Assembly (NCBI GenBank): GCA_027317185.1
Contig: DAHVFB010000023.1
Location: 1-37,036 of the forward strand
Origin: Deltaproteobacteria bacterium
GTDB lineage: Bacteria; Desulfobacterota; Binatia; Binatales; Binataceae
DNA: 37,036 nt
Direction of reading: 5' to 3'
Shown: positions 25,079 to 33,423 of the stretch, piece by piece
How positions within the stretch are numbered: the first letter of the stretch is position 1
Layout of the letters: every line of letters starts with the position of its first letter
Program-made: the position numbers and the translations under genes
The notes under the pieces: model-generated
Told to the model about the DNA's origin: nothing
The model's database searches: none
The model's input: the letters and a program-made list of their open reading frames with translations, nothing else

Positions 25079-26299
25079 GTGTACCGCAAAGCTGTATCCT
25101 GGTTCGATCGGCGGAGGCCTCGCGCGAACTTGCCATCAACTGAATCGACACCCGAATCGACAATCGGACCGGGCAAACCCAACCCCACGCTGATCGAAGT
25201 GACGCTCGGATTGCTGGCGCTATTGCTGCTGGTGGCCGGATGCATATTCGTGCTGCTGCCGTTTTTATCCGCCTCGATTCTGGCGATCGTCCTGTGTTTC
25301 TCCACCTGGCCATGGTTCGTCGCGCTGCTCAATCTGATGAACCGCCGCAAGACCCTGGCCGCGCTCGCGATGACGCTGCTGTTGGCCGCGATCATTCTCG
25401 CCCCCTTTGCGTTCCTCGGCGCGCACCTGGTGGATAACGTCAAGGCGGTGATGGAGGCCACTCATCGGGCGCTGATCGGTGGTCCGCCGCAGCCTCCGGA
25501 ATGGCTCGCGAACATTCCGATCATCGGACCCCGCGCGCGGGACTACTGGATTAATCTCAGCGCCGATGTTTCCAGTCAGGCGGCGGCGCTGCAGAGTGTA
25601 ATCGGAACGCTCGCGAAGCTGGTGCTGAAATTCGGCGCTATCCTGGGCCGTGGTCTGTTCGAAACCGCGCTCGCCCTTCTAATTTGTTTCTTTCTCTATC
25701 GCGATGGCGATGCCGCCGCCAAAAGGTTAACCGTTATCGCGTTCCGAATTGGCGGCCCGCGGACCGACCGTCTCATAGATATCGCAGCCCTGACCGTGCG
25801 CAGCGTGGTTTATGGATTTATCGGTACATCATTGATTCAGGGTGTACTGTTCGGGCTCGGGTTTTGGATCGCCGGAGTACCCGGCCCGACGGTCCTGGGC
25901 TTCGCGACCTTCATTCTGTCGTTTATTCCGATCGGTCCGCTGTTGATTTGGATTCCCGCCGCCATCTGGCTGTTCCGTCAGTCCAGCCCGCATTGGGGAA
26001 TTTTTATTCTATGTTGGGGGTTGTTGGTCGGCGGTTTACTGGAACATGCGCTGCGGCCGATCCTGATGGCCCGGACCGGTTCCACGCCATTGATCCTGAT
26101 ACTTCTCGGGGTCTTTGGAGGAGCGTTGGCCTTCGGCTTCGTGGGTTTTTTCATCGGACCAACATTGCTGGCGGTTGGTTATAGCCTGTTGCAGGACTGG
26201 GGCGATGACGACCCAATTGTAAAGGCAGTTGAACACGTCCCTGATCATCTCGACGCGCAACCTCGTACCATGGTCGAACGCGAACAGCGCTCCTCTTGA
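25079..26299 (+). CDS. AI-2E/PerM-family membrane transporter
   Basis: A 406-residue inner-membrane protein of the AI-2E (UPF0118, PerM) family. Paired hydrophobic segments lie at about residues 39-78 and 92-115. A central soluble stretch (about 118-190) is followed by a helix ending FFLYRDGD, a family signature, and by further helices through about residue 375, with GVPGPTVLGFATFILSFIPIGP typical of the last third. Some members export autoinducer-2 or exchange sodium and protons; many are uncharacterised. The GTG start at 25079 lacks a Shine-Dalgarno sequence and is uncertain; an in-frame TTG lies at about 25130. It lies between ssrA (other strand) and smpB, 118 bases before the latter. Confidence 0.88.
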   Translation: MYRKAVSWFDRRRPRANLPSTESTPESTIGPGKPNPTLIEVTLGLLALLLLVAGCIFVLLPFLSASILAIVLCFSTWPWFVALLNLMNRRKTLAALAMTLLLAAIILAPFAFLGAHLVDNVKAVMEATHRALIGGPPQPPEWLANIPIIGPRARDYWINLSADVSSQAAALQSVIGTLAKLVLKFGAILGRGLFETALALLICFFLYRDGDAAAKRLTVIAFRIGGPRTDRLIDIAALTVRSVVYGFIGTSLIQGVLFGLGFWIAGVPGPTVLGFATFILSFIPIGPLLIWIPAAIWLFRQSSPHWGIFILCWGLLVGGLLEHALRPILMARTGSTPLILILLGVFGGALAFGFVGFFIGPTLLAVGYSLLQDWGDDDPIVKAVEHVPDHLDAQPRTMVEREQRSS

Positions 26300-26402
26300 A
26301 AATGGCGTGCCGCCGGAATCCGGAATCTGCCGATGCTCTCATTCAAACGCCCTTCACAAATGAGACCTTCCGATGCGGCTACAACCCCCGCGGCGGAGCG
26401 GA

Positions 26403-26408
26403 TAAGAT
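26403..26408 (+). promoter_or_regulatory. -10-like box TAAGAT before smpB
   Basis: TAAGAT (four of six consensus positions) ends nine bases before the smpB ATG, which lacks a convincing Shine-Dalgarno sequence. The arrangement fits a leaderless or near-leaderless transcript. No -35 box is seen. Confidence 0.28.
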
Positions 26409-26417
26409 TGGTTTGCG

Positions 26418-26900
26418 ATGACGTCACCGCCGAACAAAGCTCGCAGCAACGACGATCTGATTGTCGATAATCGCAAGGCGCGCCACGACTTCTTCATTGA
26501 AGAGAGTCTCGAATGCGGATTGGCGCTCACCGGCACCGAAGTGAAATCGTTGCGCGGCCATCGCGCCAACCTGCGCGACAGCTACGCGCGCATTAAAGAT
26601 GGCGAAGCCTACCTCCACGGCGTGCATATCTCCGCCTACGCTCCGGCCGGCCAGTTCAGCCATCCTGAAATGCGTCCGCGCAAGCTGCTGATGCATCGCC
26701 GCCAGATCGATCGGCTATGGGGCCGCGTCCGCGAACGCGGCTACTCGCTGGTTCCACTGCGCCTGTATTTCAAGAATGGACGAGCCAAAGTTGAGTTGGC
26801 GCTGGCCAAGGGCAAACGGATGTACGACAAGCGCGAGGCGATCGCCCGTAAAACCACGAATCGCGAGATCGAGCGGATGATGAAGTCACGCCGGAACTGA
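26418..26900 (+). CDS. smpB: SsrA-binding protein SmpB
   Basis: A 160-residue tmRNA partner that places tmRNA in the empty A site of a stalled ribosome. The family core is clear: DNRKARHDFFIEES, then LTGTEVKSLRGHRANLRDSY, the YLHGVHISAY strand, RKLLMHRRQI, and YSLVPLRLYFKNGRAKVELALAKGKR with the Lys/Arg-rich C-terminal tail that folds in the mRNA channel. Its length is usual. It lies close to ssrA but on the opposite strand, with the AI-2E gene between. The pair should form a working trans-translation system. Confidence 0.97.
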   Translation: MTSPPNKARSNDDLIVDNRKARHDFFIEESLECGLALTGTEVKSLRGHRANLRDSYARIKDGEAYLHGVHISAYAPAGQFSHPEMRPRKLLMHRRQIDRLWGRVRERGYSLVPLRLYFKNGRAKVELALAKGKRMYDKREAIARKTTNREIERMMKSRRN

Positions 26901-26966
26901 TCTGCTTCCGAATGTCGTACCAACGGTGGACGTCCGCGATCGCTTAAATTTAATAAACGAAACGAA

Positions 26967-27004
26967 CCGGCCTGATCGAAATCTAATTTATTCGATCAAG
27001 CCGG
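26967..27004 (-). terminator. Large hairpin between smpB and hsp20, possible terminator
   Basis: A 14-base inverted repeat (26967-26980 with 26991-27004) has a ten-base AT-rich loop. On the minus strand it pairs fully with one G-U pair and is followed by a T-rich stretch (TTCGTTTCGTTTATT), so it best serves the hsp20 transcript. It may also slow transcription from smpB. The tail is not a pure T run. Confidence 0.5.
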
Positions 27005-27071
27005 CCGTTGAATACCGGTATCAGCCGCGAAGCCCGATTGGGTATGTATGCATTCGCGGCGTCGGCGGCAT

Positions 27072-27488
27072 TTAGTTCTGATACTCCACTTTGATCCGCA
27101 CCGGTTTGGTTTCCGGACGTTTGGGCAAGCTCACTTCGAGCACCCCGTCCTTGTAAGCGGCGCGAATATTGTCCTGGCTGGCGTCGTCCGGCATCCGAAA
27201 CGCTCGCCGCAGGGGGCCATACTGGCGCTCGCTCAAATGAAGCTCCGCCTCTTTCGGCCATTCCGGCCGCTTACGCTCGGCCTCGATCACCAGCGATCCG
27301 TCTTCAGCGTGAACCATCACGGATTCGGCACTCAAACCAGGCATTTCGATATAGAAGCGATAGCCGTCAACATCCTCGATCACATCGGTCGCCGGTGTGA
27401 CTGCGGGCCTGGCGAAATTCACTGCCGGGAAAACGCGCTGCATGCCATTCAATCCACTGAGTGGTTTGGCTTCAAACCATAGTTCCAT
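27072..27488 (-). CDS. Hsp20/alpha-crystallin small heat-shock protein
   Basis: A 138-residue ATP-independent chaperone that holds unfolding proteins as large oligomers. After a short N-terminal arm, the alpha-crystallin domain spans about residues 33-125. It shows TDVIEDVDGYRFYIEMPGL, a loop with acidic and Ser residues, RRAFRMPDDA, and the GVLEVSLPK motif. A C-terminal IxI-like anchor is present as RIKV. GAGGAG lies nine bases before the ATG. The gene is alone on this strand, with a large hairpin downstream and a heat-shock-like promoter upstream. Confidence 0.95.
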   Translation of the reverse strand: MELWFEAKPLSGLNGMQRVFPAVNFARPAVTPATDVIEDVDGYRFYIEMPGLSAESVMVHAEDGSLVIEAERKRPEWPKEAELHLSERQYGPLRRAFRMPDDASQDNIRAAYKDGVLEVSLPKRPETKPVRIKVEYQN

Positions 27489-27503
27489 CGGTACCTACTC
27501 CTC

Positions 27504-27529
27504 ATGGGCGGAATTCTTCTGAAATCAAG
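27504..27529 (-). promoter_or_regulatory. Candidate sigma-32-like heat-shock promoter for hsp20
   Basis: CTTGATT (27523-27529) and GCCCAT (27504-27509) are 13 bases apart on the minus strand, close to the sigma-32 pattern CTTGAA with CCCCAT. The start site would lie only some 10-15 bases before the ATG, partly within the Shine-Dalgarno region, which lowers confidence. A sigma-70-like TTGACT lies further up at 27592-27597. Confidence 0.35.
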
Positions 27530-27619
27530 ATGTTCTGTAATCAGTCACATCCTGCATCGCTCAGTCGTTAACCTAAGTACGAATGAGAAGCAGTCAAGTC
27601 GAAGGCCATTGAGAAGGAA

Positions 27620-28471
27620 CTAACTATTGGTGAAAAATACGCAGGCGAGCCGCGCGATTTCCTCGGGCTGTTCCATCGGCGCGAAGTGACCGGCCTGGGG
27701 CAACTCGATCACTTGAGCGGAGGTCAACTCGCGGCGCAGGCGATTAGCGATGTGGGGGCCAATCGCATCCCGCGCGCCGCCGAAGATTACCAGCATCGGG
27801 ATGGTACACCTGAGCAGATAACCCAAGCCATCGTACAGATGGGCGTTTTCGTAGTAGAAGGCTTCGCTATCGCGCGGGCAGATTAACTCGCGCTCGCCGT
27901 TATCATTGGGTCGCGTTCCATACTCGCAATAGTCGCGCAGCATGCCGGGATCCCAACTCGAGAATGGTGGCTTGGCAGCGAAGCGAGTGAACATTTCGTC
28001 AACTGAGGCAAAGGTGGTTTTGCGATGCCGCGTCTGCGGGCCCATCGCAAGCTGTCCCGGACGCGACCTTCCGGGTGAATCGAACAGCACCGGTTCGACT
28101 AGCACTGCGCGCGCAATCAGCTCGGGATGATCGCTGGCGAGTGCTGCGATTCCCGTCGCACCAGCGGAATGACCAAACGCGAATGTGTTCCGCGCACCGA
28201 TCGCCTCCAAAAATCCCTTCAGGTCCGTGCCCAAAGTCGGCCACCCATAGCCGCCCTGGCCGGCTTCGCCGCTGCCGCCATGCGCCCGCTGATCGAGACT
28301 TATGACGTGTCCAATTGCGCGGAAGGCGCGTGCAAAGGGTGCATACACTCGTCCGAGCAATCCGGTGGCGTGATAAATAACGATGGTATTTCCGGTCCCA
28401 CCCCAATCCAGAAAGTGCAAACGGGTACCGGACACAGTGACCCAAACGCTCGCCGGTTCTGCCTCTAACAT
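27620..28471 (-). CDS. Alpha/beta-fold hydrolase
   Basis: A 283-residue alpha/beta hydrolase of unknown substrate. The nucleophile elbow is GHSAG (S102), the likely acid is the Asp in GARDAIGP, and H262 lies in AGHFAPMEQPEE. The oxyanion loop reads YHATGLLG rather than HGxPG. The SLDQRAHGGSG segment is typical of epoxide-hydrolase and lactonase relatives, so a small ester, lactone or epoxide could be the substrate. The ATG has no Shine-Dalgarno sequence; a TAAAAT box lies eight bases upstream. It is divergent from the glycosyltransferase operon across 82 bases and ends 131 bases from hsp20. Confidence 0.88.
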   Translation of the reverse strand: MLEAEPASVWVTVSGTRLHFLDWGGTGNTIVIYHATGLLGRVYAPFARAFRAIGHVISLDQRAHGGSGEAGQGGYGWPTLGTDLKGFLEAIGARNTFAFGHSAGATGIAALASDHPELIARAVLVEPVLFDSPGRSRPGQLAMGPQTRHRKTTFASVDEMFTRFAAKPPFSSWDPGMLRDYCEYGTRPNDNGERELICPRDSEAFYYENAHLYDGLGYLLRCTIPMLVIFGGARDAIGPHIANRLRRELTSAQVIELPQAGHFAPMEQPEEIARLACVFFTNS

Positions 28472-28479
28472 GGCTTGCG

Positions 28480-28485
28480 ATTTTA
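28480..28485 (-). promoter_or_regulatory. -10-like box TAAAAT before the hydrolase gene
   Basis: TAAAAT (five of six consensus positions) on the minus strand ends eight bases before the ATG at 28471. With no Shine-Dalgarno sequence, this suggests leaderless transcription. TTTTCC at 28503-28508, 17 bases further up, is a weak -35 candidate. Confidence 0.35.
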
Positions 28486-28553
28486 ACCGCTAGTTAAGCG
28501 CAGGAAAATGATCGCGTTGCGCCATCTGGTGCTTTACGGTTAGCTCTTGCCCG

Positions 28554-30998
28554 ATGGCGCGGCTGATAACAGGCGGGAAATTCATTTTCGACGGTGAGCA
28601 GAAATTCTATGCGCGCGGCGTTTCGTATGGGCCGTTTGCGCCAAATTCGCGCGGCGAACGGTTTCCGGAACAGGAGGCCGCATTTCGCGACCTCGATCTG
28701 ATGCGCGAACTGGGCGTTAACGTCATACGGACCTATTATCCGCCACCGCCGTGGCTGTTCAAAGGCGCGATCGAGGCTGGTATCCGTGTCCTCGTGGGAA
28801 TCCCGTGGGCCTCGCATCTGGCCTTTCTCGATTCTCGCGAACTATCGCGTGAGATCCGCAACACGGTACGCACCGCGATCATGGAGATGCGTCCGTTTCA
28901 GGAGGCGGTGTTTGCCTACAATCTCGGCAATGAGATCCGCTCCGATATTGTGCGATGGCACGGCCCGGCGGCGATTAGCCGGTTCGTCAATCAGCTACTC
29001 GAAACCGGCAAACAAATCGATCCAGCGGGCCTATTCACCTATTCCAATTATCCGTCTACCGAATATCTTGAGCTTCCTTACCTCGATTTCGTTTCATTTA
29101 ATGTTTACCTCCATCGCGAACCCGACTATCGGCGCTATCTGACCCATCTGCTGGCGATCAGCGGCGCCCGGCCGTTGCTTTTGAGCGAAACCGGTATGGA
29201 TACTATTCGTGAGGGTGAAGACCATCAGGCCGGCCTTTTGTCGTGGCAGACGCGCGCCGCCTTTGAGCTTGGGTTGTCGGGCGTGGTGGTGTTTGCATTC
29301 ACTGATGAATGGTTCACCGGCGGCACTTCGATAACCGATTGGGCTTTCGGTCTGGTCACCGCTGAACGCCAGCGTAAATTGTCATTCGAAGCGGTCAAGC
29401 AGGTTTTTAATGGACCGCTACCTCCGCCGCTCCAAAGCTGGCCCGGAGTGTCGATCGTGGTGGCGGCTCATCAGGCGGCCGCAACCCTCGGCGGCTGCCT
29501 CGTTTCGCTTGGCCGGCTGACCTATCCCAACTATGAGACCATCGTGGTTGATGATGGCTCGACCGATGGTACGGCGGATATCGCTAAGGCGAATGGCGTT
29601 CGGGTGTTGCGCCTCGAGCATCGCGGACTTGCCGCTGCGCGCAATGCCGGCATCGAAGCGGCGAGCGGCGAAATTGTCGCGTTCATCGATGCCGACGCAC
29701 AGGCCGATCGCGACTGGCTCTATCATTTGGTGGAATGCATGACTCGGCGCGGGGTGATAGCCGCTGGTGGTCCAAATGTCGGCCAGCCACCGGGTTCTGC
29801 GCTGCAGGCGGCGCTGTTCGCCGCCCCGGGGCTTCCACGCGAAGTCCGCGCCAGCGACGATCGGCTGAGCCATTTATGCGGCTGCAACATGGCGATCGCA
29901 AAGAGAGCGCTGGCGGCAATCGGCGGTTTCGATCCGATGTTCGATCGCGCCGGCGACGATACCGATATCTCAATCCGGCTGGGCGAGCGCGGCAATGTGC
30001 TGGCCCACGCGGCCGGGGCGGTCGTAATTCATAAGCGGCGATCGACGATCGGGGATTATCTTCGGCAGCAGCGCGGGTACGGAGCGGCTGAGGGCGCGCT
30101 GTTCAGGAAGTACCCGAGGAGCGCGGATCGTCCGGCAGTCTATGGCGATGGGAGCTGGTTCACGCGATGGTTCGGCGGCGAGCGAATCTATTACGGCGCT
30201 TTTGGCCGCGGCCTGTTCCAAAGCATTTATCCCTCCCAGGGATTGCCGTTTGCGATCCAGATGCCGCTGACCGCGCAATGGGTCACGATTGCGATTGTGC
30301 TGGCGTTGTGCGGAATCGTAAGCCCGGTACTGGGTGCGATCGGATGCGCTGGAATCGTGTTCACGCTTGCCAGTGCGGTGGCGGGCGCCACGCTCGATAG
30401 CGCCGAAAGCGGACGGCTGACGCCTCTGTCCCGCGCGATCCTGGCGATTCTCTATCTGCTCGGTCCGCTGATTCGCAGTTACGAGCGCAATCGCGTTCGG
30501 CTGCGATTTGATCCACAGCTTCCGTCATCCGCCGCGCGCCGGATGCGCTTTAAGGGGACAATCGTATTAAGCGCCATGGATGAGCGGCCCGCCATCGCAA
30601 ACCATGTGATCGACGCGCTTCGAGGCGTGCTGCTGAGTTATGGATTGATCGTGGCGAAGACTGACGGGTTCGAGCCTTACGATCTTGAGTTGTGGATTCC
30701 GCCCGGGGTGCGGGTGGCAATCAACGCGTTGCGAGACCGCAGCAACATCGCCATACGTTATCGTTTAGGGCTCGCCGCAGTACCAATCCTGACCCGCGGG
30801 TTGATGCTGTTGCTGGTTCTTCTGCTAGCCGGAGCCCCGTGGTGGGCGATTTTTTTGGCACTCGCGCTGGCGGGATTCGGCACCGCCGCGATTGCGCTGT
30901 GGAGAGCCGGCTTGATCCCCGCAATGCTCGAATTTGCGGCGGCGGAAGCCGGCAACGAACTTGGTCTGCGCGCGGAATCCGTCCGAGATTCGCGATGA
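28554..30998 (+). CDS. Glycoside hydrolase-glycosyltransferase 2 fusion membrane protein
   Basis: An 814-residue fusion. Residues about 1-288 form a clan GH-A TIM barrel (GH2/GH5-like), with E127 (NLGNEIR) as likely acid/base and E212 (LLLSETGMD) as nucleophile. Residues about 298-560 are a family 2 glycosyltransferase with D333-D334 (VVDDGSTDGT), the metal-binding DAD at 379-381, GDDTD at 467-471 and QQRGYG near 505-510. Hydrophobic segments follow at about 565-605 and 750-795. The protein could build and trim a glycan at the inner membrane. No Shine-Dalgarno sequence marks the ATG. It overlaps the ABC exporter gene by four bases, so export of its product by that transporter is likely. The glycan is unknown. 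Confidence 0.9.
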   Translation: MARLITGGKFIFDGEQKFYARGVSYGPFAPNSRGERFPEQEAAFRDLDLMRELGVNVIRTYYPPPPWLFKGAIEAGIRVLVGIPWASHLAFLDSRELSREIRNTVRTAIMEMRPFQEAVFAYNLGNEIRSDIVRWHGPAAISRFVNQLLETGKQIDPAGLFTYSNYPSTEYLELPYLDFVSFNVYLHREPDYRRYLTHLLAISGARPLLLSETGMDTIREGEDHQAGLLSWQTRAAFELGLSGVVVFAFTDEWFTGGTSITDWAFGLVTAERQRKLSFEAVKQVFNGPLPPPLQSWPGVSIVVAAHQAAATLGGCLVSLGRLTYPNYETIVVDDGSTDGTADIAKANGVRVLRLEHRGLAAARNAGIEAASGEIVAFIDADAQADRDWLYHLVECMTRRGVIAAGGPNVGQPPGSALQAALFAAPGLPREVRASDDRLSHLCGCNMAIAKRALAAIGGFDPMFDRAGDDTDISIRLGERGNVLAHAAGAVVIHKRRSTIGDYLRQQRGYGAAEGALFRKYPRSADRPAVYGDGSWFTRWFGGERIYYGAFGRGLFQSIYPSQGLPFAIQMPLTAQWVTIAIVLALCGIVSPVLGAIGCAGIVFTLASAVAGATLDSAESGRLTPLSRAILAILYLLGPLIRSYERNRVRLRFDPQLPSSAARRMRFKGTIVLSAMDERPAIANHVIDALRGVLLSYGLIVAKTDGFEPYDLELWIPPGVRVAINALRDRSNIAIRYRLGLAAVPILTRGLMLLLVLLLAGAPWWAIFLALALAGFGTAAIALWRAGLIPAMLEFAAAEAGNELGLRAESVRDSR

Positions 30999-32782
30999 GG
31001 CAAAGCCTCGCACTCTACGGTGAGGTGATGCGCCGGATGCGCCCGTATCTGGGCCGCCTGACGCTGGCGATCGCCGGGGCGACGGCCGCGGCGCTGGTCG
31101 AAGTGCTCAAGCCATGGCCATTGAAGATTGTGATCGACAATGTCCTGCGGGGCGCGCCGCTGACGGAAAGCCGGCTGCCGCCGATGTCGTCCGGTGGGCT
31201 GCTGACGGCCTGCTGCATCGGATTGGTGGTGCTCTACGGAATTCTGGGCATCATCACCGTAGTCGAAAGCTACATCACGATTTCAATCGGCCAGCGGATG
31301 GTCAACGATCTACGTGCGCGGCTGTTCGAGCATCTGCAACGCCTGTCGTTATCCTTCCATCGCCGGCGCGAAATCGGCGATTTGATGGTCCGTATCGCCT
31401 ACGACACGTTTTCAATTCAGACGATTGCGATCAGCGGCCTCTTCCCGGTGCTCTCGGCGATGGTGCTGCTGGCCGGGATGTTCATCGTGATGGTGCGCGT
31501 CGATCATACCCTGACTCTAACGGCGCTGGCGGTGGTGCCGCTGCTGTTCATCCTGATCGCGCTAATCAGTTCGAGAATAGATCGGCTGGCCACTGGGGCG
31601 CGCGTATGGGAAAGCCGCTTGTACACGGTGGCCCATCAGGCGCTGGCCGCGATTCACGTGGTCCAGGCTTTCAGCCGCGAAAGCGACTCGTACGACGAGT
31701 TCATGCGCTCAAGCACGGAAAGTCTCGGACAGACGCTGCGGCTCTATATCTTTCAGACTATCTATACCGGGGCTGTAAGCGTGCTGATCGCAGGCGGCAC
31801 AGCCGCGGTAATTTATCTGGGCGCGCGGCATGTGATGGTTGGGACGCTTACTATCGGCGAACTGGTGGTGTTTACTGCCTATCTCGCTTCGCTGTATGCG
31901 CCGGTGAATCAGATTTTTCAGACCTGGGGCGTGGTCGAGACGGCGAAGGCCGGTTTTCGGCGATGTCTTGAACTGCTGGAGATGGAACCCGAGGTGACGG
32001 ACCGGCCGGGCGCGCGTATCCTCGGTAACGCTCGCGGTGCGATCGAGTTTGACCAGGTGGTGTTCGGCTATGACCCGGCGCATCCGGTGCTCAAAGGGAT
32101 CAGTATGCATATCGAACCGGGCGAACGGGTTGCGATCGTCGGTTCCAGCGGTGCGGGTAAGAGCACCGTCGCCAGTCTGCTGGCGCGGTTTTACGAACCG
32201 CAGGCCGGATCGATTCGCGTCGATGGTTTCGATATTCGGGATCTTACGCTCGAATCGCTGCGGCGTAGCCTCGCACTGGTGCTCCAGCCGCCGCTGGTTT
32301 TAAGTTCGACCATTCGGGCCAATATCGCTCTCGGACGTCCGGGCGCCAGCGAACGCGAAATCGCAAACGCGGCCCGGATGGCGCGGCTCGACCCGGTAGT
32401 CGCGGCGATGCCGCACGGAATCGACGAGCTGGTGGGCCAGGGGGGCCATAGTCTTTCCGAGGGTGAGGCGCAGCGCGTGACTATCGCGCGGGCGCTGGTC
32501 AAAAACGCTCCGATTTTAATTATGGACGAACCCACCAGCGCGCTCGATAATGAAACCGAAACGCTGGTGATGGCGGCTGTGCAGGAATTGATGCGGGCAC
32601 GCACGACGCTGGTGATCGCCCATCGGCTGTCGACCATTCGCGACGCTAATCGGATCGTGGTGCTGCATAACGGAAAAATCGAGGAGCAGGGAACGTTCGA
32701 CGATCTGCTCGCGCGCGGCGGCTTCTTCAGCTACCTGTATAATCTTCAGTCTTTCAGCGAGACGGCAGCAAGCGGCGGGTAG
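30995..32782 (+). CDS. ABC exporter half-transporter (MsbA/ChvA-like)
   Basis: A 595-residue half transporter with six predicted membrane helices (about residues 20-310) fused to an ATPase domain. The start is the ATG overlapping the preceding stop; an upstream in-frame start inside the glycosyltransferase gene is rejected. ATPase motifs are Walker A GSSGAGKST (383-391), Q-loop VLQPP, Walker B ILIMDE (507-512), D-loop SALD and H-loop H543. The signature reads LSEGE (487-491) in place of LSGGQ, which may slow ATP turnover. Coupling to a glycosyltransferase recalls the beta-glucan exporters ChvA/NdvA, but lipid or lipid-linked glycan export is also possible. coaE follows eight bases later. Confidence 0.93.
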   Translation: MRQSLALYGEVMRRMRPYLGRLTLAIAGATAAALVEVLKPWPLKIVIDNVLRGAPLTESRLPPMSSGGLLTACCIGLVVLYGILGIITVVESYITISIGQRMVNDLRARLFEHLQRLSLSFHRRREIGDLMVRIAYDTFSIQTIAISGLFPVLSAMVLLAGMFIVMVRVDHTLTLTALAVVPLLFILIALISSRIDRLATGARVWESRLYTVAHQALAAIHVVQAFSRESDSYDEFMRSSTESLGQTLRLYIFQTIYTGAVSVLIAGGTAAVIYLGARHVMVGTLTIGELVVFTAYLASLYAPVNQIFQTWGVVETAKAGFRRCLELLEMEPEVTDRPGARILGNARGAIEFDQVVFGYDPAHPVLKGISMHIEPGERVAIVGSSGAGKSTVASLLARFYEPQAGSIRVDGFDIRDLTLESLRRSLALVLQPPLVLSSTIRANIALGRPGASEREIANAARMARLDPVVAAMPHGIDELVGQGGHSLSEGEAQRVTIARALVKNAPILIMDEPTSALDNETETLVMAAVQELMRARTTLVIAHRLSTIRDANRIVVLHNGKIEEQGTFDDLLARGGFFSYLYNLQSFSETAASGG

Positions 32783-32790
32783 TCGAACAG

Positions 32791-33420
32791 ATGTTGACGA
32801 TTGGGCTTACCGGCGGAATCGGCTCTGGGAAGAGCACGGTGGCGAAGATGCTTGCCGGCCTGGGTGCACTGGTGTGGGACGCGGATCAGATCGGTCATCG
32901 CGTCTATGAACCCGGATTGCCCGCCCACGCCGAACTACGATCGGCTTTCGGAGCCGAAATTATTGCGCCCGACGGGAAAATAGATCGCAAGGCGCTCGGC
33001 CATATCGTGTTTTCCGATCCGGCGGCGCTCGCACGTCTGAACCAGATTGTGCATCCGCGGATTTTCGAGCGGATGTCGTCAATGGTCCGGGCGGCGCGCG
33101 ATTGCGGCGAAACACGGGCGATTGTTATCGAAGCGGCAATCCTGATCGAGGCCGGATGGCAACCGCTGTTCGATGAAATCTGGCTGGTCACCGCTTCCCG
33201 AGCGCACGCGATCGAGCGGCTGGCGCGCGATCGCGGCCTGGCGCGCGAGCAGATCGAAGCGCGGATTCGCGCGCAGCTTTCCGAAGATGAACGGCGCAAA
33301 TGGGCGGCGATCGTAATTGAAAACGATGGCACGCTGGAGGAGCTGCAAGCGGCCACAGCGGCGGCGCTCGAGCACGCCTTGCATGAAGCGTCCGCAAAAA
33401 GCTCCGCTAACCGGCGTTAA
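32791..33420 (+). CDS. coaE: Dephospho-CoA kinase
   Basis: A 209-residue P-loop kinase for the last step of coenzyme A synthesis, ATP-dependent phosphorylation of the 3'-hydroxyl of dephospho-CoA. The P-loop is GGIGSGKST (8-16), followed by the family motif VWDADQIGHRVYEPG, with D30 and D32 near the catalytic site. IVHPRIFERM and the lid Arg segment LARDRGLAREQIEARI are also typical. The length is usual. It sits in an operon, eight bases after the exporter gene and three bases before a ketopantoate-reductase-like gene, itself of the CoA pathway. Confidence 0.96.
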   Translation: MLTIGLTGGIGSGKSTVAKMLAGLGALVWDADQIGHRVYEPGLPAHAELRSAFGAEIIAPDGKIDRKALGHIVFSDPAALARLNQIVHPRIFERMSSMVRAARDCGETRAIVIEAAILIEAGWQPLFDEIWLVTASRAHAIERLARDRGLAREQIEARIRAQLSEDERRKWAAIVIENDGTLEELQAATAAALEHALHEASAKSSANRR

Positions 33421-33423
33421 TTT

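Noticed and set aside
30692-30994. N-terminal extension of the ABC exporter frame
   Set aside because: It overlaps the glycosyltransferase C-terminus by about 300 bases and reads as low-complexity Arg/Gly sequence; the exporter begins naturally at the ATG at 30995.
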